This document shows, one piece after another, positions 8,559-17,542 of a stretch of DNA of 34,078 nt; the first letter of the stretch is position 1, and each line of letters begins with the position of its first letter. The stretch is from Streptomyces diastatochromogenes. GTDB lineage: Bacteria; Actinomycetota; Actinomycetes; Streptomycetales; Streptomycetaceae. A program made the translations under genes and the position numbers. Below the pieces are notes generated by a model. It saw only the letters and a program-made list of their open reading frames with translations. It made no database searches and was not told the origin of the DNA. The stretch lies in NCBI GenBank assembly GCA_001418405.1, contig LIQL01000015.1, positions 20,746 through 54,823 of the forward strand, in the 5' to 3' direction.

Positions 8559-10034
8559 TCAGCTCTGGGCGGCCCACCACTCCTTGAGAGTCGCCACCGC
8601 GGCCTCGTGCTCCAACGGGCCGTGCTCCAGCCGCATCTCCAGCATGTGCTTGTACGCCTTGCCGACCTGCGGGCCGGGACCGATGCCCAGGATCTCCATG
8701 ATGGCGTTGCCGTCCAGGTCCGGGCGGATCGCGTCCAGCTCTTCCTGGTCCTGAAGCAGCGCAATGCGCTCCTCCAGCCCGTCGTAGGCGCGGGACAGGG
8801 CGCCGGCCTTGCGCTTGTTGCGGGTGGTGCAGTCCGAGCGGGTCAGCTTGTGCAGGCGCCCCAGCTGCGGGCCGGCGTCCCGGACGTAGCGGCGCACCGC
8901 GGAGTCCGTCCACTCTCCGGTGCCGTACCCGTGGAAGCGCAGGTGCAGCTCCACCAGCCGCGCGACGTCCTTGATCATGTCGTTGGAGTACTTCAAGGCG
9001 GTCATGCGCTTCTTGGTCATCTTCGCTCCGACCACCTCGTGGTGGTGGAAGGAGACCCGACCGTCCTTCTCGAAGCGCCGCGTCTTGGGCTTGCCGATGT
9101 CGTGCAGCAGCGCCGCCAACCGCAGCACCAGATCGGGCCCGTCGTCCTCCAGGTCGATGGCCTGTTCCAGCACGGTCAGCGAGTGCTCGTAGACGTCCTT
9201 GTGACGGTGGTGCTCATCGCTCTCCAGGCGCAGTGCGGGCAGCTCGGGCAGCACCCGGTCGGCGAGCCCGGAGTCGACCAGCAGTCGCAGCCCCTTGCGC
9301 GGGTTCGGAGCCAGGATGAGCTTGTTCAGCTCGTCACGGACCCGTTCCGCGGAGACGATCTCGATGCGCTCCGCCATCGAGGTCATCGCCTCGACGACCT
9401 CGGGCGCCACCTCGAATTCCAGCTGGGCGGCGAAGCGCGCCGCCCGCATCATCCGCAGCGGATCGTCGGAGAACGACTCCTGCGGCGTCCCCGGCGTCCG
9501 CAGCACGCGGGCCGCGAGGTCCTCCAGACCGTCGTGCGGGTCGACGAACTCCTTCTGCGGGAGCAGCACCGCCATCGCGTTCACCGTGAAGTCCCGGCGG
9601 ACCAGATCGTCCTCGATCGAGTCGCCGTACGAGACCTCCGGCTTGCGCGAGGTGCGGTCGTACGCCTCGGAACGGTAGGTGGTGATCTCGATGTCGAACG
9701 AGCTCTTCTTGCAGCCGACGGTGCCGAAGGCGATGCCGACCTCCCAGACGGCGTCCGCCCACGGCCGGACGATCTTCAGCACGTCCTCCGGCCGGGCGTC
9801 CGTGGTGAAGTCCAGGTCGTTGCCGAGCCGGCCGAGCAGCGCGTCCCGGACCGATCCGCCGACCAGGGCAAGCGTGAAACCGGCCTCCTGGAAGCGGCGG
9901 GCCAGGTCGTCCGCGACGGGGGACACCCGCAGCAGTTCGCTCACGGCACGGCGCTGCACGTGGTTCAGCGCGTCCGTCTGCTGCGGGGTCCGCTCGGGCT
10001 GCGGGGTGGGGAAGTCATCGTTGGCGTTCGGCAC
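8559..10034 (-). CDS. cca: CCA tRNA nucleotidyltransferase
   Basis: A protein of about 491 residues that adds or repairs the 3' CCA end of tRNA. The class II nucleotidyltransferase head has the LVGGSVRD motif (residues 59-64 for GGSVRD) followed by the metal-binding NDLDF aspartates (73 and 75). RRDFTVNAMA and RMMRAARFAAQL are the family's nucleotide- and tRNA-recognition segments. The C-terminal part has an HD-type phosphohydrolase motif (LLHDIGKP, then HHHEVVG). I chose the GTG at 10034 (protein starting VPNANDD), which matches my memory of streptomycete homologues. A GTG at 10064 would add 10 residues, and neither has a good ribosome-binding site. The gene is convergent with the LppU-type gene and divergent from the DUF6049 gene. 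Confidence 0.93.
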   Translation of the reverse strand: MPNANDDFPTPQPERTPQQTDALNHVQRRAVSELLRVSPVADDLARRFQEAGFTLALVGGSVRDALLGRLGNDLDFTTDARPEDVLKIVRPWADAVWEVGIAFGTVGCKKSSFDIEITTYRSEAYDRTSRKPEVSYGDSIEDDLVRRDFTVNAMAVLLPQKEFVDPHDGLEDLAARVLRTPGTPQESFSDDPLRMMRAARFAAQLEFEVAPEVVEAMTSMAERIEIVSAERVRDELNKLILAPNPRKGLRLLVDSGLADRVLPELPALRLESDEHHRHKDVYEHSLTVLEQAIDLEDDGPDLVLRLAALLHDIGKPKTRRFEKDGRVSFHHHEVVGAKMTKKRMTALKYSNDMIKDVARLVELHLRFHGYGTGEWTDSAVRRYVRDAGPQLGRLHKLTRSDCTTRNKRKAGALSRAYDGLEERIALLQDQEELDAIRPDLDGNAIMEILGIGPGPQVGKAYKHMLEMRLEHGPLEHEAAVATLKEWWAAQS

Positions 10035-10219
10035 AACAGAAAAGGGTACGTGGCCGCGCGGCACCCGGCGTCACGTTAATAAAGGGGACAAGCGCACACG
10101 GATTTCCGGCGTAGTGATCATGTGGCGCAGTCCGCGGCACTACGGCGCGCCGGGCCTCGTTACCATTCGTGGACGCACATTCCGACGACCACTGATCACG
10201 ACGAGGGACGGGCGAGCGC

Positions 10220-12538
10220 GTGGCCGATGCGGCAGGGTTCCAGGCGACTGAACGGCCGCGTGGCCGGTGGCTGCGAAGGACCGTGACGCTGCTCACCGGA
10301 GTGCCCCTGCTCGTGGCGTCGCTGCAGCTCCCGCAGGCGGCCACGGCGAGGGCCGACTCGGCCGGCTCCCACCCGGTCAGCGTCACGATCAACGCGATGT
10401 CCCCGGCCGCGCCCGGCAAGGACGACACGGTCACCGTCTCCGGCACGCTGACCAACGACAGCAAGAACCCCATCACCGGCGCCCACGTCGGGCTCCACCG
10501 CGGGGCCGCGCTGAACGACCGCAGTTCCATCGAGGCTGTGACCAAACGCACCGGGTACCAGCCGGGAGCCGACGGCGAGGAGATCGCCAAGCACACCGAG
10601 AAGGTCGACAGACTGGACCCGGGAGCCAGCCGGACCTACACCGTGAACGTCCCGGTCAAGGACCTCGGCCTCAGCGCCGACGGCGTCTACCCGCTCGGGA
10701 TCACCCTGTCCGGACACACGTCGAGCTCGTCGTACGACCAGGTGCTCGGCATCGACCGGACCTTCCTGCCCTGGCAGGACGCCGCCCCGGCGAAGAAGAC
10801 CCAGCTCACCTACCTGTGGCCGCTGATCTCCACCACCCACCTGACGGCCGAGACCGGCGCAGACGCCCAGCAGACTCCGGTGTTCCGCAACGACGACCTG
10901 GCGGCGGAGATCGCCCCGGGCGGCCGGCTGCAGAAGATGATCGAGCTGGGCAAGAACCTCCCGGTGACCTTCGTCATCGATCCGGACCTGCTCGCGTCCG
11001 TCGAAGCGATGACCAAGACGTACCGCGTGCACGGCCCGGACGGCCCGATGGGCAAGAACCAGGCCGTCGCCATGCAGTGGCTCAACGACCTTGAGAACGC
11101 CGTGAAGGGGCACGAGGTCGTCGCCCTGCCGTTCGGCGACCCGGACCTGGCCTCGCTCGCGCACCACGGCAAGAGCGTGCCCAGTGCGCTCGGCCACCTC
11201 GGCCCGGCCACCGAACTCGCCTCGAAGACGGTCGACACCATCCTGGGCGTGAAGCCGCGCACCGACTTCACCTGGCCGGTGAACGGCGCCATCGACTCCT
11301 CGATCGTCGACGTCGCCACGTCGGCCGGTGCCCACAACGTCATCACCCGCAGCGACAGCCTGCGGGACGACGGCCTCTCCTACACCCCGACGGCCGCCCG
11401 GCCCATCGGGGGCGGCAACACCGCCATCGTCGCCGACACCCGGCTCTCCCGGGCCTTCGAAGGCGACATGTCGAAGTCCGGGAACGCCAGCCTGGCGATC
11501 CAGGAATTCCTCGCCGAGGCTCAGATGATCGGCCTGGAGAACCCGGAGCAGCAGCGCAGCGTCGTCGTCGCGCCGCAGCGCATGCCCTCGGCGCCCCAGG
11601 CCCAGGCGATGGCCAGCGCGCTGCGGAACCTGGAGCAGGCCAGCTGGGTCCAGCCGACGAAGCTCGGTGACGCGGCCAAGGCCAAGCCCGACCCGAACGC
11701 CAACCGCCAGATCCCCAGCCGCTCCGCCTACCCGTCGTTCCTGCGGCGGGAGGAGCTCCCCATCGAGGCGTTCCAGCAGATCGAGGACACCCAGACCGCG
11801 CTGGACGACTTCCAGGTGATCCTGGCCCAGCCGGAGCGCGTGGTCACCCCCTTCGGCAACGCCATAATGCGGGAGATGTCCACGTCATGGCGGGGCGACG
11901 ACAAGGGGGCCGCCGCGTTCCGGACCTCGGTCCGCGGCTACCTCGGCGGCCTGACCAAGAAGGTCCGCCTGATTCCGAAGTCGGAGGCGACGCTCTCCGG
12001 GCGCAGCGCCACGATCCCGGTGACGGTCCAGAACAACCTCCTGCAGGGCGTCCAGGGCCTGACCCTGCGGCTGACCTCGTCGCAGCCCAACCGTCTGGAC
12101 GTGGGCAAGAGCCAGCAGATCAAGGTGGACGGCGGGCACAGCCAGTCGTTCAAGTTCGAGACCACCGCGAACGCCAACGGTCTGGCCTGGGTGACCGCTC
12201 AGCTCTACACCGCGGACGGCAAGCCCTACGGTGAGCCGATGACGTTCCGCGTGAATGTCACCGAGATCACCGCCACTGTGATGCTCGTCATCGCCGGCGG
12301 TGTCCTCCTGCTGGTGCTCGCCGGCGTCCGGATCTACCTCCAGCGCAAGCGGGCGGCGGCCGAGGAGACCGACGACGAGGAAAACGGCGAGGACAACGGC
12401 GGTTCCGCCGCCGACGAGAAGGGCGACGACGACGGAGGCACGGGCGGCGACGCCCCCGGGCAGCCGGGTGAGCCCACGCCGGACACCGGTTCGGAGAAGT
12501 CCGGGCCGTCCGGCTCAGGTGAGAAAGTGGACCGTTGA
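10220..12538 (+). CDS. DUF6049 secreted, membrane-anchored envelope protein (Rv3909-like)
   Basis: A 772-residue protein of unknown biochemical function. It has an N-terminal signal peptide (basic RGRWLRRT, then a hydrophobic stretch ending ATARADS near residue 47), a large extracytoplasmic region, one membrane segment at about 684-706, then a basic stop and a very acidic Asp/Glu/Gly-rich cytoplasmic tail. Near residues 54-150 the sequence looks like a beta-sandwich (VTVSGTLTN), and the middle resembles a polysaccharide-deacetylase-like fold (TFVIDPDLLASVEAM, VVALPFGDPD). Start GTG at 10220 after GGGACGGG. It is immediately upstream of murJ (46-base gap), as Rv3909 precedes Rv3910 in mycobacteria, so a cell-envelope role is inferred from context. 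Confidence 0.82.
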   Translation: MADAAGFQATERPRGRWLRRTVTLLTGVPLLVASLQLPQAATARADSAGSHPVSVTINAMSPAAPGKDDTVTVSGTLTNDSKNPITGAHVGLHRGAALNDRSSIEAVTKRTGYQPGADGEEIAKHTEKVDRLDPGASRTYTVNVPVKDLGLSADGVYPLGITLSGHTSSSSYDQVLGIDRTFLPWQDAAPAKKTQLTYLWPLISTTHLTAETGADAQQTPVFRNDDLAAEIAPGGRLQKMIELGKNLPVTFVIDPDLLASVEAMTKTYRVHGPDGPMGKNQAVAMQWLNDLENAVKGHEVVALPFGDPDLASLAHHGKSVPSALGHLGPATELASKTVDTILGVKPRTDFTWPVNGAIDSSIVDVATSAGAHNVITRSDSLRDDGLSYTPTAARPIGGGNTAIVADTRLSRAFEGDMSKSGNASLAIQEFLAEAQMIGLENPEQQRSVVVAPQRMPSAPQAQAMASALRNLEQASWVQPTKLGDAAKAKPDPNANRQIPSRSAYPSFLRREELPIEAFQQIEDTQTALDDFQVILAQPERVVTPFGNAIMREMSTSWRGDDKGAAAFRTSVRGYLGGLTKKVRLIPKSEATLSGRSATIPVTVQNNLLQGVQGLTLRLTSSQPNRLDVGKSQQIKVDGGHSQSFKFETTANANGLAWVTAQLYTADGKPYGEPMTFRVNVTEITATVMLVIAGGVLLLVLAGVRIYLQRKRAAAEETDDEENGEDNGGSAADEKGDDDGGTGGDAPGQPGEPTPDTGSEKSGPSGSGEKVDR

Positions 12539-12584
12539 TAGACGACGGGGCCGGATGGCCGGCGACGGATGAGGTGGGGCAGCG

Positions 12585-14831
12585 ATGAATGCGCCGTACG
12601 ACGGTGACCGCGGCCGGGGCGCCCATGGCGATCCCTCGGGGGCGGTCCCTCCGACGCCGCCGCCCCCTGCGGACCAGGACCAGTACGCCCAGGACCCTTA
12701 CGCGCAGAACCCCTACCGCAACGACCCGTACGCGTCGCCCGCCCCGACGGGCCAGGGTCCGACCGCCGAGCCCGGCTACGGCCAGGCCGCGCCCCCGCCG
12801 TCCCCGGGACAGCCCGCACACCCCCTGTACCAGCAGCCGCCCGGCCCGCAGCAGTGGCCGGCGCCGGCGCCCACGGGGCCCCGGGCCCCGACCCACGATC
12901 TTTCGTACGGCGATCCCGACACGACGATGCAGTTGGCCGGAGGCGACGCACTGAAGGCTCAGGGCGCCGACGAACAGCCCGAGCGGGACGCGTTCGCCCA
13001 CCTCTTCCGCGACCAGCAGCAGCCCTACCAGCCGCCGCACCCCGCGCCGGGCCCCGTGGCCCCCCTGGCCCCGCATGGGCCGCAGGCCCCACAGGCGCCG
13101 GTGGCGTCCCCCACCGGCCCGGAGCCGGTGGCGCAGCAGCTCACCGAGGAGCCCGAGCCGGAGCCCGCCCCCGTGGCGGCGGCCGGCAAGCAGTCCGGGG
13201 GCCGCGCCTCCGGACTGCTGAAGTCCAGCGCGGTGATGGCCGCCGGCACGATGGTGTCCCGGCTCACCGGCTTCGTCCGCTCGGCGCTGATCGTCGCGGC
13301 GCTCGGCGGCGCGGTGCTCGGTGACTCCTGGCAGGTCGCCTACCAGCTGCCGACCATGATCTTCATCTTGACCATCGGTGGCGGCCTGAACTCCGTCTTC
13401 GTCCCGCAGCTCGTCCGCGCGATGAAGGAGGACGAAGACGGCGGCGAGGCGTACGCCAACCGACTCCTCACCCTGGTCGTCGTCGTCCTGGGCGTCCTGA
13501 CCGTACTGGCGGTGTTCGCCGCACCGCTGTTGGTCAAGCTGGTCTCGTTCGACATCTCCAGGGATCCGGCGGCCAACGAGGTCGCGGTCGCCTTCACCCG
13601 CTACTGCGTGCCCACGATCTTCTTCATGGGCCTGCACGTCGTCATGGGGCAGATCCTCAACGCCCGCGGCCGCTTCGGCGCGATGATGTGGACCCCGGTC
13701 CTCAACAACATCGTCATGATCGCCACTTTCGGCCTGTTCATCTGGGTCTACGGCACGGCGAAGACCTCCCACATCGGCGTCACCACCATCCCCGACGAGG
13801 GCATCCGCCTGCTCGGCATCGGCACCCTCCTCGGCCTGGTGGTCCAGGCGCTGGCGATGATCCCGTACCTGCGGGACGCCGACTTCAAGCTGCGGCTCCG
13901 GTTCGACTGGCGCGGCCACGGCCTGGGCAAGGCCGCCAAGCTCGCGAAGTGGACGGTCCTGTTCGTCCTCGCCAACCAGGCCGGCGTCCTGGTCGTCACC
14001 CAGCTCTCCACCTGGGCCGGAAACACCGCGGACCGCCAGGGCCACCCGGGCACCGGCTTCATCTCCTACGCCAGCGCCCAGCTGATCTGGAACATGCCGC
14101 AGGCGATCATCACCGTCTCCGTCATGGCGGCGCTGCTGCCCCGGCTCGCACGCTCCGCCCACGACGGCGACACCGGCGCCGTCCGGGACGACATCTCCCA
14201 GGGCCTGCGGACCTCGGCCGTGGCGATCGTCCCGATCTCGTTCGGATTCCTCGCGCTCGGCATCCCGCTGTGCACGCTGGTCTACGGCTCGTCCGGCGCC
14301 GGCATCCCGATGGGCTACATGCTGATGGCCTTCGGCGTGGGCCTCATCCCGTTCTCGGTGCAGTACGTCGTCCTGCGCGCCTTCTACGCGTACGAGGACA
14401 CCCGCACCCCCTTCTACAACACGGTGATCGTCGCCGGCGTCAACGCCGCGGCCTCCGCGCTCTGCTTCCTGCTCCTGCCCGCCCGCTGGGCCGTGATCGG
14501 CATGGCGGCGTCCTACGGCCTGGCGTACGTGATCGGCGTCGGCGTGGCCTGGCGCCGGCTGAGCAAGCGGATGAACGGCGACCTGGACACCGCACACGTG
14601 GTGCGGACCTATGCGCGGCTGGCCGGCGCCAGCGTCCCCGCCACGATCGTTTCCGGCGCCCTGGTGTACGTCCTGATGCAGGCGCTCGGCACCGGACTCG
14701 TCGGATCACTCGCCGCCCTCATCGGCGGCGCCGCCGCACTTCTGGCCGTCTTCTACCTCGCCGCCCGAAAAATGCGGATCGAGGAGCTGAACGCCCTGGT
14801 CGGCATGGTCAGATCCAAGCTAGGACGCTGA
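12585..14831 (+). CDS. murJ: MurJ lipid II flippase (MviN family)
   Basis: A 748-residue integral membrane protein that moves lipid II across the membrane for peptidoglycan synthesis. The first 205 or so residues are a Pro/Gln/Ala-rich, probably disordered cytoplasmic extension not present in short MurJ proteins. The MviN domain then starts at SSAVMAAGTMVSRLTGFVRS and contains about 14 hydrophobic helices. Family hallmarks include GGGLNSVFVPQLVRAM and YALEDTRTP-like YAYEDTRTPFYNT. ATG at 12585 with GAGGTGGGG 8 bases upstream. The following gene encodes a separate pseudokinase; in Mycobacterium the two are fused in one protein (Rv3910). Confidence 0.95.
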   Translation: MNAPYDGDRGRGAHGDPSGAVPPTPPPPADQDQYAQDPYAQNPYRNDPYASPAPTGQGPTAEPGYGQAAPPPSPGQPAHPLYQQPPGPQQWPAPAPTGPRAPTHDLSYGDPDTTMQLAGGDALKAQGADEQPERDAFAHLFRDQQQPYQPPHPAPGPVAPLAPHGPQAPQAPVASPTGPEPVAQQLTEEPEPEPAPVAAAGKQSGGRASGLLKSSAVMAAGTMVSRLTGFVRSALIVAALGGAVLGDSWQVAYQLPTMIFILTIGGGLNSVFVPQLVRAMKEDEDGGEAYANRLLTLVVVVLGVLTVLAVFAAPLLVKLVSFDISRDPAANEVAVAFTRYCVPTIFFMGLHVVMGQILNARGRFGAMMWTPVLNNIVMIATFGLFIWVYGTAKTSHIGVTTIPDEGIRLLGIGTLLGLVVQALAMIPYLRDADFKLRLRFDWRGHGLGKAAKLAKWTVLFVLANQAGVLVVTQLSTWAGNTADRQGHPGTGFISYASAQLIWNMPQAIITVSVMAALLPRLARSAHDGDTGAVRDDISQGLRTSAVAIVPISFGFLALGIPLCTLVYGSSGAGIPMGYMLMAFGVGLIPFSVQYVVLRAFYAYEDTRTPFYNTVIVAGVNAAASALCFLLLPARWAVIGMAASYGLAYVIGVGVAWRRLSKRMNGDLDTAHVVRTYARLAGASVPATIVSGALVYVLMQALGTGLVGSLAALIGGAAALLAVFYLAARKMRIEELNALVGMVRSKLGR

Positions 14832-14938
14832 CCGGGCACAACCATCGACTGCCACCGTGTGTCGTGCATAGTGGCGGACTGTGGGCACAATTGTCTTGGC
14901 TCATTGAGCCTGCAACGGATGGGGAGGCAGGAACGACG

Positions 14939-16657
14939 GTGGCGGAACGGAGCACGGCTGCCGTCGACGTGGCCGACACGAGCGGCGAAGAGCCGCTGAC
15001 CGCCAAGGCGGGTCAGGCCACGGACGACGGTGCGGAGGCCGAGAAGGTATCCAGCACGGAAACGGACACTGCAGGCACCGACGACAAGGGTGCCGAAGCG
15101 ACCGACTCCAAGCCACCCGAACTCCACAGCGGCCACAAGCTCGCCAGACGCTACCGGCTCGAGGAGTGCGTCACCCGTCTGGACGGATTCAGCAGCTGGC
15201 GCGCCGTGGACGAGAAGCTCCGCCGGGCGGTGGGCGTGCACGTCCTGCCCGCGGACCACCCGAGGGCCCGTCCGGTGCTCTCGGCCGCCCGGGCCTCCGC
15301 CCTCCTCGGCGACCCACGCTTCGTCCAGGTCCTCGACGCCGTCGAGGACAACGACCTGGTCTACGTCGTCCACGAGTGGCTGCCGGACGCCACCGAGCTG
15401 GCGACGGTCCTCGCCAACGGGCCGCTCGAACCGCACGACGCCTACCAGCTCGTCAGCCAGGTCTCGCAGGCCATGGCCGCCGCCCACCGCGAGGGCCTGT
15501 CCCACCTGCGCCTCACCCCCAGCTCAGTGCTGCGCACGGAGTCCGGGCAGTACCGCATCCGCGGCCTGGCCGTCATGGCGGCGCTGCGCGGCATCTGCTG
15601 CGAGCACCCGCAGCGCACGGACACCGAGGCGATCGGCGCGCTGCTCTACGCCGCCCTCACCCAACGCTGGCCCTACGAGAACGACGCCTACGGTCTGACC
15701 GGCCTACCCAAGGGCGTCGGCCTGATCGCGCCGGACCAGGTGCGCGCGGGCGTGCACCGGGGGCTGTCCGAGCTCGCCATGCGGGCCCTGGTCAACGACG
15801 GGGCCACCGCGTCCCGCCAGGAGCCGGCGTGCACCACGCCGGACGAGCTGGCCAAGGCGGTCGCCGCGATGCCGCGTATCCGTCCGCCGGAGACCGCGTT
15901 CTCGACTCCGCCGCCGTACCAGCGCACGGGATACCAGCAGGGTTCCTACGGCCAGCCGCGGGGGCACAACGGTCAGTCGGTGCAGGCGACACAGCCCGTC
16001 GCCGCGCCGCCGCCCCCGCTCCAGAGCCGCACCGGCAAGGCGCTGAAGTGGTCGGTGTCCGCGCTCCTGATCGCCGCGCTGGGCCTGGGCAGCTGGCAGC
16101 TGGCGGACACCCTGCTGAAGCGGGAGAACGACCAGGACAGTCCGGGGAACTCGCAGACCGCCGGCGGCGCCACGAAGCCCGACGGCAAGGCGATCAAGAT
16201 CGTGGACGGCGCCGAGTACTACCCGGACGGGCAGCCGCAGCACCCCGACGAGGCGCGGGACACCTACGACAGGGACCCCTCGACCTACTGGCGCAGCAAG
16301 AGCTACCGCGAGGGCCCCGATCTGAACCCGGCCTTCAAGAAGGGCGTCGGGCTGGTCTACGACCTCGGCTCGAAGCAGCGGATAAGCACCGCGTCCATCG
16401 GGCTGCACTACACCGGTGACCACACGACGGTGACGCTCTACGCGGCCGATTCCCTCTCACCGTCCGAGCCGCTGAGCTCCATGCAGGAGCTCGGTACGGC
16501 CAAGACCTCGGGAGGAACGGCCAAGGTCACGCTCAAGACCCCCGCGAAGACGCGCTACGTCGTCGTGTGGATCACAGCGATGCCCTATTCACCGCAGGAC
16601 ACCTACAGCGGCGCCGGCTACAAGCAGGGCGTGACCGAGGTGTCCTTCACCAGCTGA
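14939..16657 (+). CDS. Membrane-anchored pseudokinase with extracellular discoidin-like domain
   Basis: A 572-residue protein. An acidic N-terminal linker (1-65) leads to a Ser/Thr-kinase-like fold at about 66-312, a Pro/Gln-rich linker, one membrane helix at about 370-388 and an external domain at about 415-572. The external domain has DRDPSTYWRS and VGLVYDLGS, which resemble discoidin/F5-8-type carbohydrate-binding folds. Catalytic residues are lost: the VAVK lysine is His101, the HRD aspartate is Arg191, the following KPxN positions are Thr193 and Ser196, and DFG reads IRG at 207-209. It therefore should not phosphorylate. It matches the pseudokinase half of mycobacterial MviN, where the kinase fold recruits FhaA. 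Start GTG at 14939 after GGGGAGGCAGGA. Confidence 0.9.
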   Translation: MAERSTAAVDVADTSGEEPLTAKAGQATDDGAEAEKVSSTETDTAGTDDKGAEATDSKPPELHSGHKLARRYRLEECVTRLDGFSSWRAVDEKLRRAVGVHVLPADHPRARPVLSAARASALLGDPRFVQVLDAVEDNDLVYVVHEWLPDATELATVLANGPLEPHDAYQLVSQVSQAMAAAHREGLSHLRLTPSSVLRTESGQYRIRGLAVMAALRGICCEHPQRTDTEAIGALLYAALTQRWPYENDAYGLTGLPKGVGLIAPDQVRAGVHRGLSELAMRALVNDGATASRQEPACTTPDELAKAVAAMPRIRPPETAFSTPPPYQRTGYQQGSYGQPRGHNGQSVQATQPVAAPPPPLQSRTGKALKWSVSALLIAALGLGSWQLADTLLKRENDQDSPGNSQTAGGATKPDGKAIKIVDGAEYYPDGQPQHPDEARDTYDRDPSTYWRSKSYREGPDLNPAFKKGVGLVYDLGSKQRISTASIGLHYTGDHTTVTLYAADSLSPSEPLSSMQELGTAKTSGGTAKVTLKTPAKTRYVVVWITAMPYSPQDTYSGAGYKQGVTEVSFTS

Positions 16658-16672
16658 GCACGCGCACTCCCC

Positions 16673-16737
16673 GAGGGGCGTGGATCCGGCAGTCGAACGG
16701 CCGCAAGGCCGCACCGGCTCCCGTATCCACGCCCCTC
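16673..16737 (+). terminator. Branched terminator-like hairpin after the pseudokinase gene
   Basis: Perfect 13-bp outer stem (16673-16685 with 16725-16737) enclosing 39 bases. Those bases contain a second perfect hairpin, CGGCC-GCAA-GGCCG (16698-16711), with a GNRA-type loop. It starts 16 bases past the stop codon and probably ends the murJ-pseudokinase transcript. Confidence 0.7.
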
Positions 16738-16846
16738 TGCGCGCGTAGATCATCTCCGCTCACCGAGGTGTCTCTCCCAGCATTTACATTCGTCATCGGG
16801 CGGGCTTCAATGGGACCGAGATCAGACAGCTACGGCCGGGGGGCCC

Positions 16847-17542
16847 GTGTCCACCGACAGCGACAAGGCTTCAACACCAACCGACGCTGATCTCCTTGCG
16901 CTGCACGTGAAAGGTGACCCCGACGCGTTCGGGGAGATCGTCCGGCGCCACCGCGACCGGCTGTGGGCCGTGGCCTTACGGACCCTCGGTGATCGCGAAG
17001 AGGCAGCTGATGCGGTCCAGGACGCACTCGTCTCCGCTTATCGCGCCGCACACTCGTTCCGCGGTCAATCCGCCGTGACGACCTGGCTTCATCGCATCAC
17101 CGTCAACGCCTGCCTCGACCGGGCCCGCAAGGCAGCCTCGCGCCGCACCTCACCGGTCGCCGAAACAGAGCGACTGGAACAGCTCCTCGAGCCCGAAGAA
17201 TCCGCGGCACTCCCGGCGGAACGGGAAGACCTCCACCGCGAAGTCCTCGTCGCGCTGCGGACCCTCCCCGCGGAACAGCGTGCCGCGCTCGTACTCGTCG
17301 ACATGCAGGGATATTCCGTCGCGGAGACCGCCGAGATCCTTGGCGTACCGACCGGAACGGTGAAGAGCCGCTGCTCACGAGGCCGAGCTCGGCTCCTGCC
17401 CTTGGTCACCCATCTGCGCGGCGACGGCGGGGGTAGCAATCCCGCGACCGGGGGAAGGAACCGGGCGCAGGGGCCATCCGTCCCACCGACGGCAGGACCG
17501 AAGGGCACAGATGCCGTGAAGGGCGGAGGTGGGCGAGCGTGA
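16847..17542 (+). CDS. sigM: ECF-family RNA polymerase sigma factor (SigM-like by synteny)
   Basis: A 231-residue sigma factor with only regions 2 and 4. Region 2 spans about 24-97 (DAFGEIVRRHRDRLW, then DREEAADAVQDALVSAYR and the DNA-melting/-10-reading SFRGQSAVTTWLHRI). Region 4 spans about 136-187, with the helix-turn-helix YSVAETAEILGVPTGTVKSR. The C-terminal 40 residues are Gly/Pro-rich and poorly conserved in type. Start GTG at 16847 follows GGGGG. The stop overlaps the anti-sigma start by four bases (GTGA), so the pair is translationally coupled. The position before trxB-trxA matches mycobacterial sigM. The symbol is by synteny only and should not be confused with the unrelated group-3 sigma factor also called SigM in S. 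coelicolor. Confidence 0.92.
   Translation: MSTDSDKASTPTDADLLALHVKGDPDAFGEIVRRHRDRLWAVALRTLGDREEAADAVQDALVSAYRAAHSFRGQSAVTTWLHRITVNACLDRARKAASRRTSPVAETERLEQLLEPEESAALPAEREDLHREVLVALRTLPAEQRAALVLVDMQGYSVAETAEILGVPTGTVKSRCSRGRARLLPLVTHLRGDGGGSNPATGGRNRAQGPSVPPTAGPKGTDAVKGGGGRA

Noticed and set aside
12288..14597. Long minus-strand open frame opposite murJ
   Set aside because: Shadow frame; His/Asp/Arg-rich translation without family motifs, while the plus strand encodes a full MurJ.
16902..16915. parS-like GCTGCACGTGAAAG in sigM
   Set aside because: Three mismatches from the 14-base consensus, two of them in one half-site; probably chance.
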